Notes: a model not told the origin generated them from the sequence alone. DNA of 64,000 nucleotides from Alphaproteobacteria bacterium (GCA_030066595.1 JASJBI010000003.1:1-64000), one strand, 5' to 3'. Positions 9,369-16,799 are shown, counted from the first letter of the stretch. Made by a program: numbers and translations.

Positions 9369-9389
9369 ATGACGGAGGACATAAGATGA
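9369..9389 (+). other. Possible six-codon leader ORF
   Basis: ATG at 9369 opens a frame for MTEDIR that ends at TGA 9387-9389. That stop overlaps the ATG (9386-9388) of the 568-residue protein, and AGAGGA lies just upstream. It could couple translation or be chance. It lies at the end of a leader of about 200 nt that also contains a CCGCT/AGCGG hairpin. Confidence 0.25.
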
Positions 9390-11092
9390 AGAATTCTTTA
9401 TTGGGGACCGCCTCGGCGCTTGCCCTGATCTGTGCCTTGGGTACAAGTCAGGCCTGGGGCCAGGCTGTCAACAGCGGCAATGAGGCCGGGGATGGTACGA
9501 ATCAGCAGGTCGGCAACGGCAACCTGAACCTCTCCGACCCGGGCAATGACGGCAACACGGGTCAGCAGACCGATGGGGCCGCCGCTGATATCCAGAACGG
9601 CACGACCAACACCAACGGCGTTCTGAGCCCGGCCATCGGCAACGACGTGCAGACCAGCACCGACGGCGGCCACAACTCCAATGGTGTCGACAGCCCGATC
9701 AACACCGGCGCCGGCTCCGGCAGTTCGACCGGCGAAGGCAGTATCGGCAGCGATCTGCAGGCCAACAACGGCCACGCCTCCAACGGCATCTTCAGCCCCG
9801 TCAACGTCAACGCTGACGGCAACCAGGCCGGCGGCGACGTCCAGACCGGTGGTGAAAACACCATCAACATGGAGGACAACAACCAGTTTGGCGAAAACAA
9901 CGCCGCGGAAGGCGGCCAGAACGCCGGCGTCGCGGCCTTCGGTGGTGGCAACGGTGGTGGCAACGAAAACGGCGACGGCAGCGACGGCAACGCCGTTGCG
10001 GGCGACAACGCGGCCGCCGGGATGGGATTGGCCATCGCCACCGATGACATTGACATTGCGGTCAGCATCGGTGACATCGGCATCGCCCTGAGCACGGCCG
10101 AGCTCAACCAGGTTGCCATCATTCAGACCGCCACCTTCGTCGGCGGCGAGGGCGCCTGGGGCGGCAGCGCGGCTGCCGAGAGCGGCGCCGGGGCCGAGGG
10201 CCAGGCCTTCAACCAGGCGACAAACAACGCCAACGCCAACGCGTCGGCCGGAGGCGAAGGTTTTGCGCAGGCCGAGGGCGGCAATATCGGCGTCAACGAG
10301 GCCGATGTCGACGCCGAGGCCAACGGCAACGACGGCGTTGACGGCGACACCGGCAACACCTCCTACGCCGTCAGCGCGCATAACGGCCTGAACGGCAACG
10401 GCCACAACGGCCAGAACGGGGCCGCGGCCGAAGGCGGCGCCAACTTCACCGGCGACAACACGGCCAACGGCGGTCGTGGCGGCCAGGGCGGCAACGGCAC
10501 CGGCGACGGCGGCCCGGGCTCCGTCCTGAACCTGGACGACATTGAAGTGTCGGTCGGCGGCGACGGCGGCGAAAACGACGAGGGCTTCTCCCAAGGCGGC
10601 GAAGGCAGTGGCGGCGGCACCGGCGGCCTGAGCGGCCAGAACGGCGGCAACTTTGCCGGCGGCGGCACGGCCTCGGCCGGCGGCAACGGCAACGCCGACA
10701 ACGGCGGCAACGGCGCGGGTGCGACCACCGGTGACACCAACAACGCCGGCACCGGCAGCGGTGTGGCGGAGGCGGGTGATATCGATGACACCACCCAGAA
10801 CCAGACCGCGGCGGCCAACGCCAGCGCCGGCAACGGTGGCACCGCCACGGCCAATCCGGCCAACGTGGACAACAGCCAGACCGCAGTGTCGGATGTCAGT
10901 GCCTTGGCCGACGGCGACGCCACCGCCGGAAACGGCGGCAACGGCGGCGATGTCGGCTTTGCTGTCAACCCCATGGGCTTCTCCAGCGCGTTCAGCAACA
11001 TGACCGTGTCGGTGAACAGCGTGCGGGGAGGCGTCAACAACATGGACCTTGGCACGGTCAACGTGAACGTGGCCAACGGCACCATCCAGTAA
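9386..11092 (+). CDS. Large Asn/Gly-rich exported protein, candidate fibre subunit 1
   Basis: 568 residues with a signal peptide (MKNSLLGTASALALICALG, cleavage near AWG-Q at residue 25). The mature protein is very rich in Gly, Asn, Ala, Asp and Thr, acidic, and free of cysteine. Residues about 65-150 hold three degenerate copies of an SNG-x-SP ... D-x-Q unit. IAIxxSTAELNQ...QTATFVGG lies around residues 230-252. The second half is built of NGGNG-type runs, and the end is TVNVNVANGTIQ. It is a close paralogue of the next gene, 19 nt away. The RBS is GGAGG at 9374. FapC-like fibre subunits share the exported, Asn/Gly/Gln-rich character, but I do not see their GVNxAA repeats or CxxC end. Function inferred, not shown. 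Confidence 0.75.
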   Translation: MKNSLLGTASALALICALGTSQAWGQAVNSGNEAGDGTNQQVGNGNLNLSDPGNDGNTGQQTDGAAADIQNGTTNTNGVLSPAIGNDVQTSTDGGHNSNGVDSPINTGAGSGSSTGEGSIGSDLQANNGHASNGIFSPVNVNADGNQAGGDVQTGGENTINMEDNNQFGENNAAEGGQNAGVAAFGGGNGGGNENGDGSDGNAVAGDNAAAGMGLAIATDDIDIAVSIGDIGIALSTAELNQVAIIQTATFVGGEGAWGGSAAAESGAGAEGQAFNQATNNANANASAGGEGFAQAEGGNIGVNEADVDAEANGNDGVDGDTGNTSYAVSAHNGLNGNGHNGQNGAAAEGGANFTGDNTANGGRGGQGGNGTGDGGPGSVLNLDDIEVSVGGDGGENDEGFSQGGEGSGGGTGGLSGQNGGNFAGGGTASAGGNGNADNGGNGAGATTGDTNNAGTGSGVAEAGDIDDTTQNQTAAANASAGNGGTATANPANVDNSQTAVSDVSALADGDATAGNGGNGGDVGFAVNPMGFSSAFSNMTVSVNSVRGGVNNMDLGTVNVNVANGTIQ

Positions 11093-11111
11093 CGAATTCG
11101 AGACGGAGGAC

Positions 11112-12761
11112 ATGAAAATGAAAAACACTCTCTTGGGAACGGCCTCGGCGCTGGCTCTGGTGCTGGCAATGGGTCAGGCTTGGGCCCAGCCGATCAACAG
11201 CGGCAACACCGCTGGCAACGACACCAATCAGCAGATTGGCTCGAGCAATACCAATGTCAGCAACCCGGGCAACGACAACAACAGCGGTCAGCAGACCGAC
11301 GGGTTTGCTTCGGACATCCAGAACGGCGTCACCAACACCAACGGCGTTCTGAGCCCGGCCATCGGCAACGACGTGCAGAGCAGCACCTCGGGCCACAACT
11401 CCAATGGCGTCGGCAGCCCGGTCAACACGGGCGCTGGGGCCGGCAGTTCGACCGACGGCGTCGGCAGCGATCTGCAGGCCAACAACGGCCACGCCTCCAA
11501 TGGCATCGGCAGCCCGATCAACGTCAACGGTTCGGGCAACCAGGCCGGCGATGATGTCCAGGAAGGCCTGATCAACCTGGATGACAACAACCAGTTCGGC
11601 ACGAACAACGCCAGGAGCGGCGGACAGAACGCCGGCGTGGCGGCCTTCTACGACAGCGACGGCAACGCCGTTGCGGCCGACAACGCGGCGGCTGGCATGT
11701 TCGCGATCGCCACGGACTCGATTGACATCGGCATCAGCATCGATGACATCGGCCTGGCGGTGAGCACGGCCACGCTCAACCAGATCGGCATCGTCCAGAC
11801 CGCCACCTTCATCGGCGGCAACGGGGCCGAGGGTGGCAGCGCGATTGCGGCCAGCGGCGCCGGAGCCGAGGGCCAGGCCTTCAACCAGGCGACAAACAAC
11901 GCCAACGCCAACGCGGACGCCGAGGGCCATGGCATCGCGGTCGCCCACGCCGGGAATTTCGGCGTCAACGAAGCCGACGCCGACGCCGACGCCAACGACA
12001 ACGACGGGGTTGACGGCAACACCGGCAACACCTCGGCCGCGGTCAGCGTGGGCAACGGCCTGAACGGCAACGGCAACAACGGCGGCAACGGCGCTGCCGC
12101 GGGCGGCGGCTCCAACGACACCGGCGGCAACACCGCCAACGGCGGTGCCGGCGGCCAGGGCGGCAACGGCACCGGCAACGGCGGTGCGGGTTCCATCCTG
12201 AACCTGGACGACATTGCCGTTTCGGTCGGCGGCGAAGGCGGCACCAACAACGGCGTCTCCATCGGCGGCGAGGGCGAAGGCGGCGGTAACGGCGGCCTGA
12301 GCGGCCAGAACGGCGGCAACGTCGCCACGGGCGGTGCGGCCGGGGCCGGCGGCAACGGCAACTCCGGCAACGGCGGTAACGGCGCCGGCGCCACCACCGG
12401 CAACACCACCAACGGTGGCTCCGGCAGCGGCACGGCGACGGGTGGCACGATCGACGACACCACCCAGAACCAGACCGCGGGCGCCAATGCCGAGGCGGGC
12501 AACGGCGGCACGGCCACGGCTGGCCCGTCCAACATCGTCAACGGCCAGTCGGCGTCGTCCACTGTCAGCGCCACGGCCGACGGTGATGCCACGGCCGGCA
12601 ACGGCGGCAACGGCGGCAGCATCGTGTTCGCCACCGGTGGCATGTCGTTCACCAGCTCGTTCAACGACTTGACGGTGTCGGTGAACAGCGTCACCTCGGG
12701 CCTCAACAGCCTGTCTATGGGGACGGTCAATGTGAACGTGGCCAACGGCACGATCCAATAA
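11112..12761 (+). CDS. Large Asn/Gly-rich exported protein, candidate fibre subunit 2
   Basis: 549 residues, paralogous along its whole length to the preceding 568-residue protein, with the same order of parts: signal peptide ending near QAWA-Q, SNG-x-SP repeats, IQTATF-type module (QTATFIGG at residues 229-236), NGGNG-rich half, and the ending NVNVANGTIQ. It starts 19 nt after the previous stop with GGAGG before the ATG; M3 is an alternative start. A GC-rich hairpin follows it. Most differences between the two proteins are small indels in the repeat region, so this looks like a tandem duplication kept under constraint. Likely co-exported with its paralogue. Confidence 0.75.
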   Translation: MKMKNTLLGTASALALVLAMGQAWAQPINSGNTAGNDTNQQIGSSNTNVSNPGNDNNSGQQTDGFASDIQNGVTNTNGVLSPAIGNDVQSSTSGHNSNGVGSPVNTGAGAGSSTDGVGSDLQANNGHASNGIGSPINVNGSGNQAGDDVQEGLINLDDNNQFGTNNARSGGQNAGVAAFYDSDGNAVAADNAAAGMFAIATDSIDIGISIDDIGLAVSTATLNQIGIVQTATFIGGNGAEGGSAIAASGAGAEGQAFNQATNNANANADAEGHGIAVAHAGNFGVNEADADADANDNDGVDGNTGNTSAAVSVGNGLNGNGNNGGNGAAAGGGSNDTGGNTANGGAGGQGGNGTGNGGAGSILNLDDIAVSVGGEGGTNNGVSIGGEGEGGGNGGLSGQNGGNVATGGAAGAGGNGNSGNGGNGAGATTGNTTNGGSGSGTATGGTIDDTTQNQTAGANAEAGNGGTATAGPSNIVNGQSASSTVSATADGDATAGNGGNGGSIVFATGGMSFTSSFNDLTVSVNSVTSGLNSLSMGTVNVNVANGTIQ

Positions 12762-12778
12762 ACATTCGGGAAACCTCA

Positions 12779-12807
12779 ACGCCGGCGGGCCGCGCGCCCG
12801 CCGGCGT
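12779..12807 (+). terminator. Strong GC hairpin between subunit genes and downstream genes
   Basis: ACGCCGGCGGG (12779-12789) pairs perfectly with CCCGCCGGCGT (12797-12807) across a 7-nt loop. Only a weak CCTTT follows. It is 18 nt after the stop of the second large subunit and 43 nt before the next gene. It could act as a partial terminator or mRNA stabiliser that keeps subunit expression above that of the assembly genes. Confidence 0.6.
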
Positions 12808-12849
12808 CCTTTCCCGAAGGTTGTCGGATCAAGTCAGGGAGACACGACC

Positions 12850-13269
12850 GTGAATAGACTTGTGAAGTGCGGATGTGTGCCGGCGGTAATGCTGGCATTT
12901 AGCGTCTTGGGCGGCGGCCAAGCGGTTGCCGACGAGGATGCTCTTGCACCGGGCGGCGAGGTGATCGATGTGACCTTCGCCAGCGCGGAGGTGTCCGTGG
13001 ACGTGCTCGACAGCGAGCGGGCCATGGCGGAAGTGGACATCGAGATCGACTTGGACGATGTCGCCATCGGCGTTTCGTCGGCAGAAGGCGAGCAAAGCCA
13101 CAATACGCAGACGATGACCTTCAACTCGGGTGGCGGCAACATCGACAAGGACACCGGCGCCATCGTCGGATCCCTCTCGAACAACACGCTTTCGGTCGGC
13201 ATGTTCAATACCGGAGACGACAACATCATGGGCGCGAACATATCGTTCAACCTCATCATCCAGCAGTAG
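12850..13269 (+). CDS. Small exported protein with QTxTF module
   Basis: 139 residues with a signal peptide (cleavage near QAVA-D, residue 27). The mature chain is acidic: VSVDVLDSERAMAEVDIEID, then DVAIGVSSAEG..NTQTMTFNSGG around residues 70-94. The end (MGANISFNLIIQQ) resembles the MGTVNVNV..TIQ end of the two large paralogues, so it looks like a cut-down version lacking the NGGNG region. The start is GTG with AGGGAG upstream. It lies between the large subunits and the C39 peptidase. It may be a minor subunit, nucleator or periplasmic chaperone. In size it is comparable to FapA, but I see no sequence proof of that. Confidence 0.68.
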   Translation: MNRLVKCGCVPAVMLAFSVLGGGQAVADEDALAPGGEVIDVTFASAEVSVDVLDSERAMAEVDIEIDLDDVAIGVSSAEGEQSHNTQTMTFNSGGGNIDKDTGAIVGSLSNNTLSVGMFNTGDDNIMGANISFNLIIQQ

Positions 13270-13349
13270 CGCCCGCACCCGCGGTTCGGCGGCGATGGCC
13301 GCCGGCTGCGAGATGCAAGGCACGGCCCACCAAGTAGGGGAGGGATGAG

Positions 13350-14066
13350 ATGATGAGAGCCGCGTCCATCGGACTGATCGTTTTCTGCTCCGTCAGCGTT
13401 GCGGGGTTGACCAGCGCACGCTTCGCCGAGGCCGGCGAAGTTTCCATTTTTGCCGGCGTGGGTGGGGCAAACTACTCGGTGCCGGTGACCACGGTGCGCG
13501 AGGCCCGCTTCAAGACGGTCATCAGACAGCAGTACGATTTCAGCTGCGGCTCGGCCGCAGTGGCCACGCTGCTGTCCTACCATTACGACAAGCAGACCAC
13601 CGAGGCCGAGGTCTTCAAGGCCATGTGGGCGGTCGGCAACAAGAAGAAGATCCGTCGAGAGGGCTTTTCCCTCCTGGATATGAAGCGGTATCTCGAGGCC
13701 CGCGGCTATCGCGCCGACGGCTATCGCGTAAAGTTCGACGTGATCGAGAAGGTGGGCGTGCCCGCCATCGTTTTGATCAACGTGCGCGGCTACCGCCACT
13801 TTGTCGTCATCAAGGGCGTCCGCGGCGACCAGGTTGTGGTCGGCGATCCGGCGCTGGGCGTCAAGGTCTACAAGCGGGCCGAGCTCGAGGCGATCATGGC
13901 AAGCGATGTGGTCTTTCTGATTCGCAATCGCGCGCAGGTCGCCAAAGCGAATTTCAACAAGGAACGGGACTGGGGCGTGCAGCCGAACGCGCCGTTGCGT
14001 GATGCAATGGAGCGCGACGGGCTCAGCATCTTTACCACGCTGCCCTCGGGCCCGGGCGAGTTCTAG
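13350..14066 (+). CDS. Periplasmic C39-family cysteine peptidase, FapD-like
   Basis: 238 residues with an N-terminal signal sequence and a papain-fold C39 domain. The predicted triad is visible: Cys66 in QYDFSCGSAA, His150 in RGYRHFVV and Asp166 in VVVGDPALG, with Gln60/61 for the oxyanion hole. Unlike bacteriocin-processing C39 domains, no ABC transporter is fused or nearby, which is also the situation in FapD of the Pseudomonas amyloid operon. The RBS is GGGGAGGG before ATG 13350. It is 13 nt before the lipoprotein gene. Probable role: cleaving one or more exported proteins of this locus during assembly, perhaps at the E/D-L-x3-R-G motifs. Confidence 0.85.
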   Translation: MMRAASIGLIVFCSVSVAGLTSARFAEAGEVSIFAGVGGANYSVPVTTVREARFKTVIRQQYDFSCGSAAVATLLSYHYDKQTTEAEVFKAMWAVGNKKKIRREGFSLLDMKRYLEARGYRADGYRVKFDVIEKVGVPAIVLINVRGYRHFVVIKGVRGDQVVVGDPALGVKVYKRAELEAIMASDVVFLIRNRAQVAKANFNKERDWGVQPNAPLRDAMERDGLSIFTTLPSGPGEF

Positions 14067-14078
14067 GGGGAGCGAGAC

Positions 14079-15086
14079 ATGATCAGGAAAGATCAAGCCG
14101 GGTTTCGACCCGTGTCTTGCCGAGGTTTCAGAACGACTCTCATGGCGGCCGCCGCAGCGATCTCGTTGAGCGGCTGTTCGACCTGGCAATCGATCGTCGA
14201 GGTGGTCTTCGGCGATCCCACGGAGCCGACACCGCAGATCATTGCGACGGCTCCGCTGAGTGGGGTTTCCCAAGAGCCGCTGGGTGCGGTCCTGGAACCG
14301 GGCGAGAGTCAGCCGTTGACCTGGGTCGCGGGAAGCGGCGGCGAGACACCGGTGACGGAGATCGCCGATCAGGCCGAGCAGGATGGCTTGACCGGAATCG
14401 ACACGGCGGCATCGGACGACATCCTTGCCGAAATCGCGGCTGCGACCGCGGAGTACGACAACGATGCGCCTGTACAGATCGCCTCGGCGGGCGAGCTGGA
14501 CGACCTGCGCGGCGGCTTCATCACCAATGTTGGGGTGTTCGCCGTAGGGTTTGACGTGAAGACGTTCGTCGACGGCGTGCTTCAGGTTCACAACGTGTTC
14601 AACATGGTCGGCGACGTCGCCGGCCTCAACGAAGAGATCACCCAGGACGTGAACAGGTCGCTCTCGGTGCAGCTGCAATCGGGCGTTCAGCAGAGCGGCG
14701 GCGGCGGCAGCGTGTCGGCCGAGCAGACCACGGGGGGGACGCCGCCGCCCAGCAACCCGGCTCCGGAGACGCAGGCGACTGCGGCTGCGGCGGAGCCAGT
14801 TAGCCCGACGGTCACCAACGTCAACTCTCCTGAGCCGTTCACAGTGGAGGACCAGCTCAACGGCGGCCAGACGACGGTCGTCACCGAAGTCGGCGGCGGC
14901 ACGGTCAACACGATCGTCACAAACACCGCGAGCGGGGTGAGCGTCCTGCAGATCAACAGCATCATTCTCGGCGTTACGGATCCACACGGTTTCGTGGGCA
15001 CCGTCGAGACCGGCATCAAGACGAACTCGGTGCGCAGCATGCAGAACAGCATGCGCGATGCGTTGATCGGCTCGATCGCTCGCTGA
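14079..15086 (+). CDS. Lipoprotein with internal double-glycine-like motif
   Basis: 335 residues. A lipobox (LSGC, lipidated Cys33) follows an arginine-containing, Ala-rich signal. Residues 135-147 read ASAGELDDLRGGF, matching the double-glycine leader consensus LSxxELxxIxGG at nearly every key position. Next is a hydrophobic stretch (ITNVGVFAVGFDVKTFVDG), then a Gly/Ser/Pro/Thr-rich linker (about 205-250), then a Val/Thr-rich tail with repeated short beta-prone segments. It is the last gene before a strong terminator and sits where fapE lies in Pseudomonas operons. A periplasmic or outer-membrane assembly factor, possibly cleaved by the adjacent C39 peptidase, is inferred. Confidence 0.68.
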   Translation: MIRKDQAGFRPVSCRGFRTTLMAAAAAISLSGCSTWQSIVEVVFGDPTEPTPQIIATAPLSGVSQEPLGAVLEPGESQPLTWVAGSGGETPVTEIADQAEQDGLTGIDTAASDDILAEIAAATAEYDNDAPVQIASAGELDDLRGGFITNVGVFAVGFDVKTFVDGVLQVHNVFNMVGDVAGLNEEITQDVNRSLSVQLQSGVQQSGGGGSVSAEQTTGGTPPPSNPAPETQATAAAAEPVSPTVTNVNSPEPFTVEDQLNGGQTTVVTEVGGGTVNTIVTNTASGVSVLQINSIILGVTDPHGFVGTVETGIKTNSVRSMQNSMRDALIGSIAR

Positions 15087-15122
15087 CGGAACGGGGAACG
15101 GCCGAGGACCGAGGGGGAGGCG

Positions 15123-15154
15123 CTCGGGCGGCCACTGGCCGCCCGAGTACTTTT
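15123..15154 (+). terminator. Rho-independent terminator of the main operon
   Basis: CTCGGGCGGCC (15123-15133) pairs with GGCCGCCCGAG (15137-15147) across a 3-nt loop, followed by TAC and TTTT (15151-15154). It lies 37 bp after the lipoprotein stop and closes the plus-strand operon. Confidence 0.85.
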
Positions 15155-15155
15155 G

Positions 15156-15484
15156 TCGGTCAACTCGAAAAGACGACGCCCCTGGCCGGGGATGCTGCCG
15201 GCCTTGCCGGAGAACGGGACCCCGTCGGAGCGGGCAGCGGGGCCGCACAGGCCATTCCGCCCAGCGCGCAAATCATTGCTCGGATGATGTTCAGATCGTG
15301 GCGCCGGCTCGAGCGCGCTCCGGCCATACCATGACGGGCCGCCGAGGGGGCCGTCGGCAGCGGACATCTGCGCTGCCGCTGCCCTCATCCGATGCGATCT
15401 GATCGCCTTGAGGGGCGGCGACACGCACTCCGCCACGCCCGAATCGCAGCAGACGAGCCGAGTTCTCTATGGTCGGAAAGTGCG
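15156..15484. other. Convergent intergenic stretch
   Basis: This is the gap between the plus-strand operon and the convergent gene ending at 15485. I see no gene with family features, only a short CCCC/GGGG hairpin near 15180. It may hold a minus-strand terminator I could not define. Confidence 0.45.
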
Positions 15485-16006
15485 CTAGAAGCCGGCGGTG
15501 CTGCCCGCGCTGTTGACGGCGGCGTTGCCGGCGGAGCCGAGCGCGCCCGCGCCGCTGCCCGCGCTTCCCAGGCCGCCGGCACCACCCATGCCGCCGGTAA
15601 AGGTGGCGGTCTGGTTGATCGACGACTGCGTGAGCGTCACGTTGCTGATCGCGACCGAGCCGCTGTTGATGGAGACGCCGATGCTGCCAACTCCGCTGGT
15701 CAGGCCAGTCTCGGTTGCCGCAACCGCGCCGTCCGGCAGGGCGCCATCGTTTTGCGCGCCCGGATCCTGCGCGCCGGTTGGGTCCTCTTCCTCCAATCCC
15801 AAGCCGCGCTGGCGGCTCAGGTCCTGTTCGGCAACGGCGGCACCGAGACGCAGCTCCGCCGGCGGCGCCGATCCGACATCGCCCGCCTGCGCCTCGAGCG
15901 ACAGGCCCATTGCAGCAAGCAAGGCGGCCGTCGCGGCCAGCCAGCCGAGGCTGATTGCGCTTCTGTCGCGCTCCGCATGCGAACCGGAGAAAGATCTTGT
16001 GTTCAT
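15485..16006 (-). CDS. Exported Gly/Ala-rich protein with QTxTF and double-glycine-like motifs
   Basis: 173 residues from ATG 16006, preferred over the upstream TTG because GAGAGG lies 7 nt before it and a clean signal peptide follows (cleavage near AQAG, residue 41). Residues 62-71 read DLSRQRGLGL, like the motif in the small protein at 8360. A beta-prone segment (GVSINSGSVAISNVTLTQ) leads into QTATFTGG (132-139), the module shared with three plus-strand proteins. The C-terminal 35 residues are silk-like Gly/Ala/Ser ending in Phe. It has its own sigma-54 promoter. Function unknown; probably a fibre-associated or nucleating component. Confidence 0.68.
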   Translation of the reverse strand: MNTRSFSGSHAERDRSAISLGWLAATAALLAAMGLSLEAQAGDVGSAPPAELRLGAAVAEQDLSRQRGLGLEEEDPTGAQDPGAQNDGALPDGAVAATETGLTSGVGSIGVSINSGSVAISNVTLTQSSINQTATFTGGMGGAGGLGSAGSGAGALGSAGNAAVNSAGSTAGF

Positions 16007-16077
16007 ACCCATACCTCTCGAGCCCACCGACTCCATTGATCCGCGGGCCCTTTGTTGGCCTTCGCGTCCATTTGCAA

Positions 16078-16092
16078 GCAAGCATTGTACCA
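16078..16092 (-). promoter_or_regulatory. Sigma-54 promoter, minus strand
   Basis: Read on the minus strand it is TGGTACAATGCTTGC, followed by TT: TGG-x-AC, then TTGC, with GG and GC exactly 10 nt apart. It deviates from consensus at two -24 positions. It would give a leader of about 60 nt before the exported Gly/Ala-rich protein. Confidence 0.75.
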
Positions 16093-16164
16093 CCGGTGTC
16101 TGTCCTGGCAAGTCATTGTTTTTTAACCAATTCGATCACGGCCGCGAGCCTTGGCGGCGTCCAA

Positions 16165-16185
16165 GCTGTATCATCTTGGTACAGC
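16165..16185. promoter_or_regulatory. Candidate activator site, TGT-N11-ACA
   Basis: Inverted repeat GCTGTA-N9-TACAGC containing TGT-N11-ACA (16167-16183). It lies about 76 bp upstream of the minus-strand sigma-54 promoter, with the same spacing as the elements at 8125 and 9039. Confidence 0.5.
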
Positions 16186-16799
16186 GCTGTTTCAAGTGTG
16201 AGACTCGGCCGCCGCGAGAAACGGGGCCCGACGCACTCCTTGGATTTCTGCCCACCTCGGAAGGCCAGGGCTGCGGGCTGGCACTGGCAGAAAGGGGTCC
16301 AGGCCTCGGGAGGCAGCAACGGCCGCCGCTCATCGCAGGGCCATCGCGCCTGGTCCGCCGGGGCAGATCATAACCAAGCGGCGACGGCGCACCGTCGGTA
16401 GCGGCGTTCCACTGGCGGGTGTCGAGCCCATGCCCGCAACCTCTACCTTTACCCGGCACTCTCGCGGCCTGGAGGCCTGATTCGAAACGGATAAAGGGCG
16501 GCTAGATCGATTTCGATTGCACCGCCGGCCATTGCCGTGGTCGTCGCGCCCGAAGGGCGCTGGACAACCGAGCCAGCATCGGCTGCGCCGATGCGTTCGG
16601 CACGGCCACCTATGGCAGCATCCTTGGGGCGGACGGGTGGGATCGGCCGGGGCCGATCCCGTCAAGACAGGAACGGCGTTCTAACCCCAGACCTGACCGC
16701 ACAAACGCCCCCTGTGCCACGTCGCACAGCGCGGTACGTGGGTCCCGGGAAAATCCGCTCTGGTTGGCAGGCGTCTGAGCCGCCGGAGGATGCTCGTGC
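16186..16799. other. Intergenic stretch between two minus-strand genes
   Basis: About 610 bp without a gene I can support. Overlapping open frames on both strands lack start signals, signal peptides and motifs. TGGCACTGGCAG near 16274 is not a sigma-54 promoter because the -12 element is missing. No T-tailed hairpin for the gene ending at 16800 is evident. Confidence 0.45.

Noticed and set aside
9386-12761. The Asn/Gly-rich proteins as RTX calcium-binding toxins
   Set aside because: The GGxGxDxUx nonapeptide and a type I secretion signal or ABC/HlyD partners are absent. Both proteins have Sec signal peptides.
9398-12779. Long minus-strand frames (about 570 residues) opposite the Asn/Gly-rich genes
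   Set aside because: They mirror the repetitive codons (GNC repeats) of the real genes. The plus-strand versions have signal peptides, ribosome binding sites and a promoter.
12769-12783. GG-N10-GC before the 139-residue exported protein as an internal sigma-54 promoter
   Set aside because: Flanks do not match TGGCAC or TTGC. The GC pair belongs to the hairpin.
13350-14066. The C39 protein as a bacteriocin-exporter peptidase
   Set aside because: There is no fused or adjacent ABC transporter, and the protein has its own Sec signal.
12834-15248. 804-residue minus-strand frame opposite the C39 peptidase and lipoprotein genes
   Set aside because: Arg/His/Asp-rich shadow translation with no domain. 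The plus-strand genes have clear catalytic and lipobox features.
16105-16120. TGGCAAGTCATTG on the plus strand as a sigma-54 promoter
   Set aside because: The -12 half is off by one base and lacks the invariant GC. The overlapping minus-strand site at 16092 is far better.
16273-16288. TGGCACTGGCAG as a sigma-54 promoter
   Set aside because: The -24 half fits, but there is no GC at the required 10-nt spacing, and it would read towards no supported gene.
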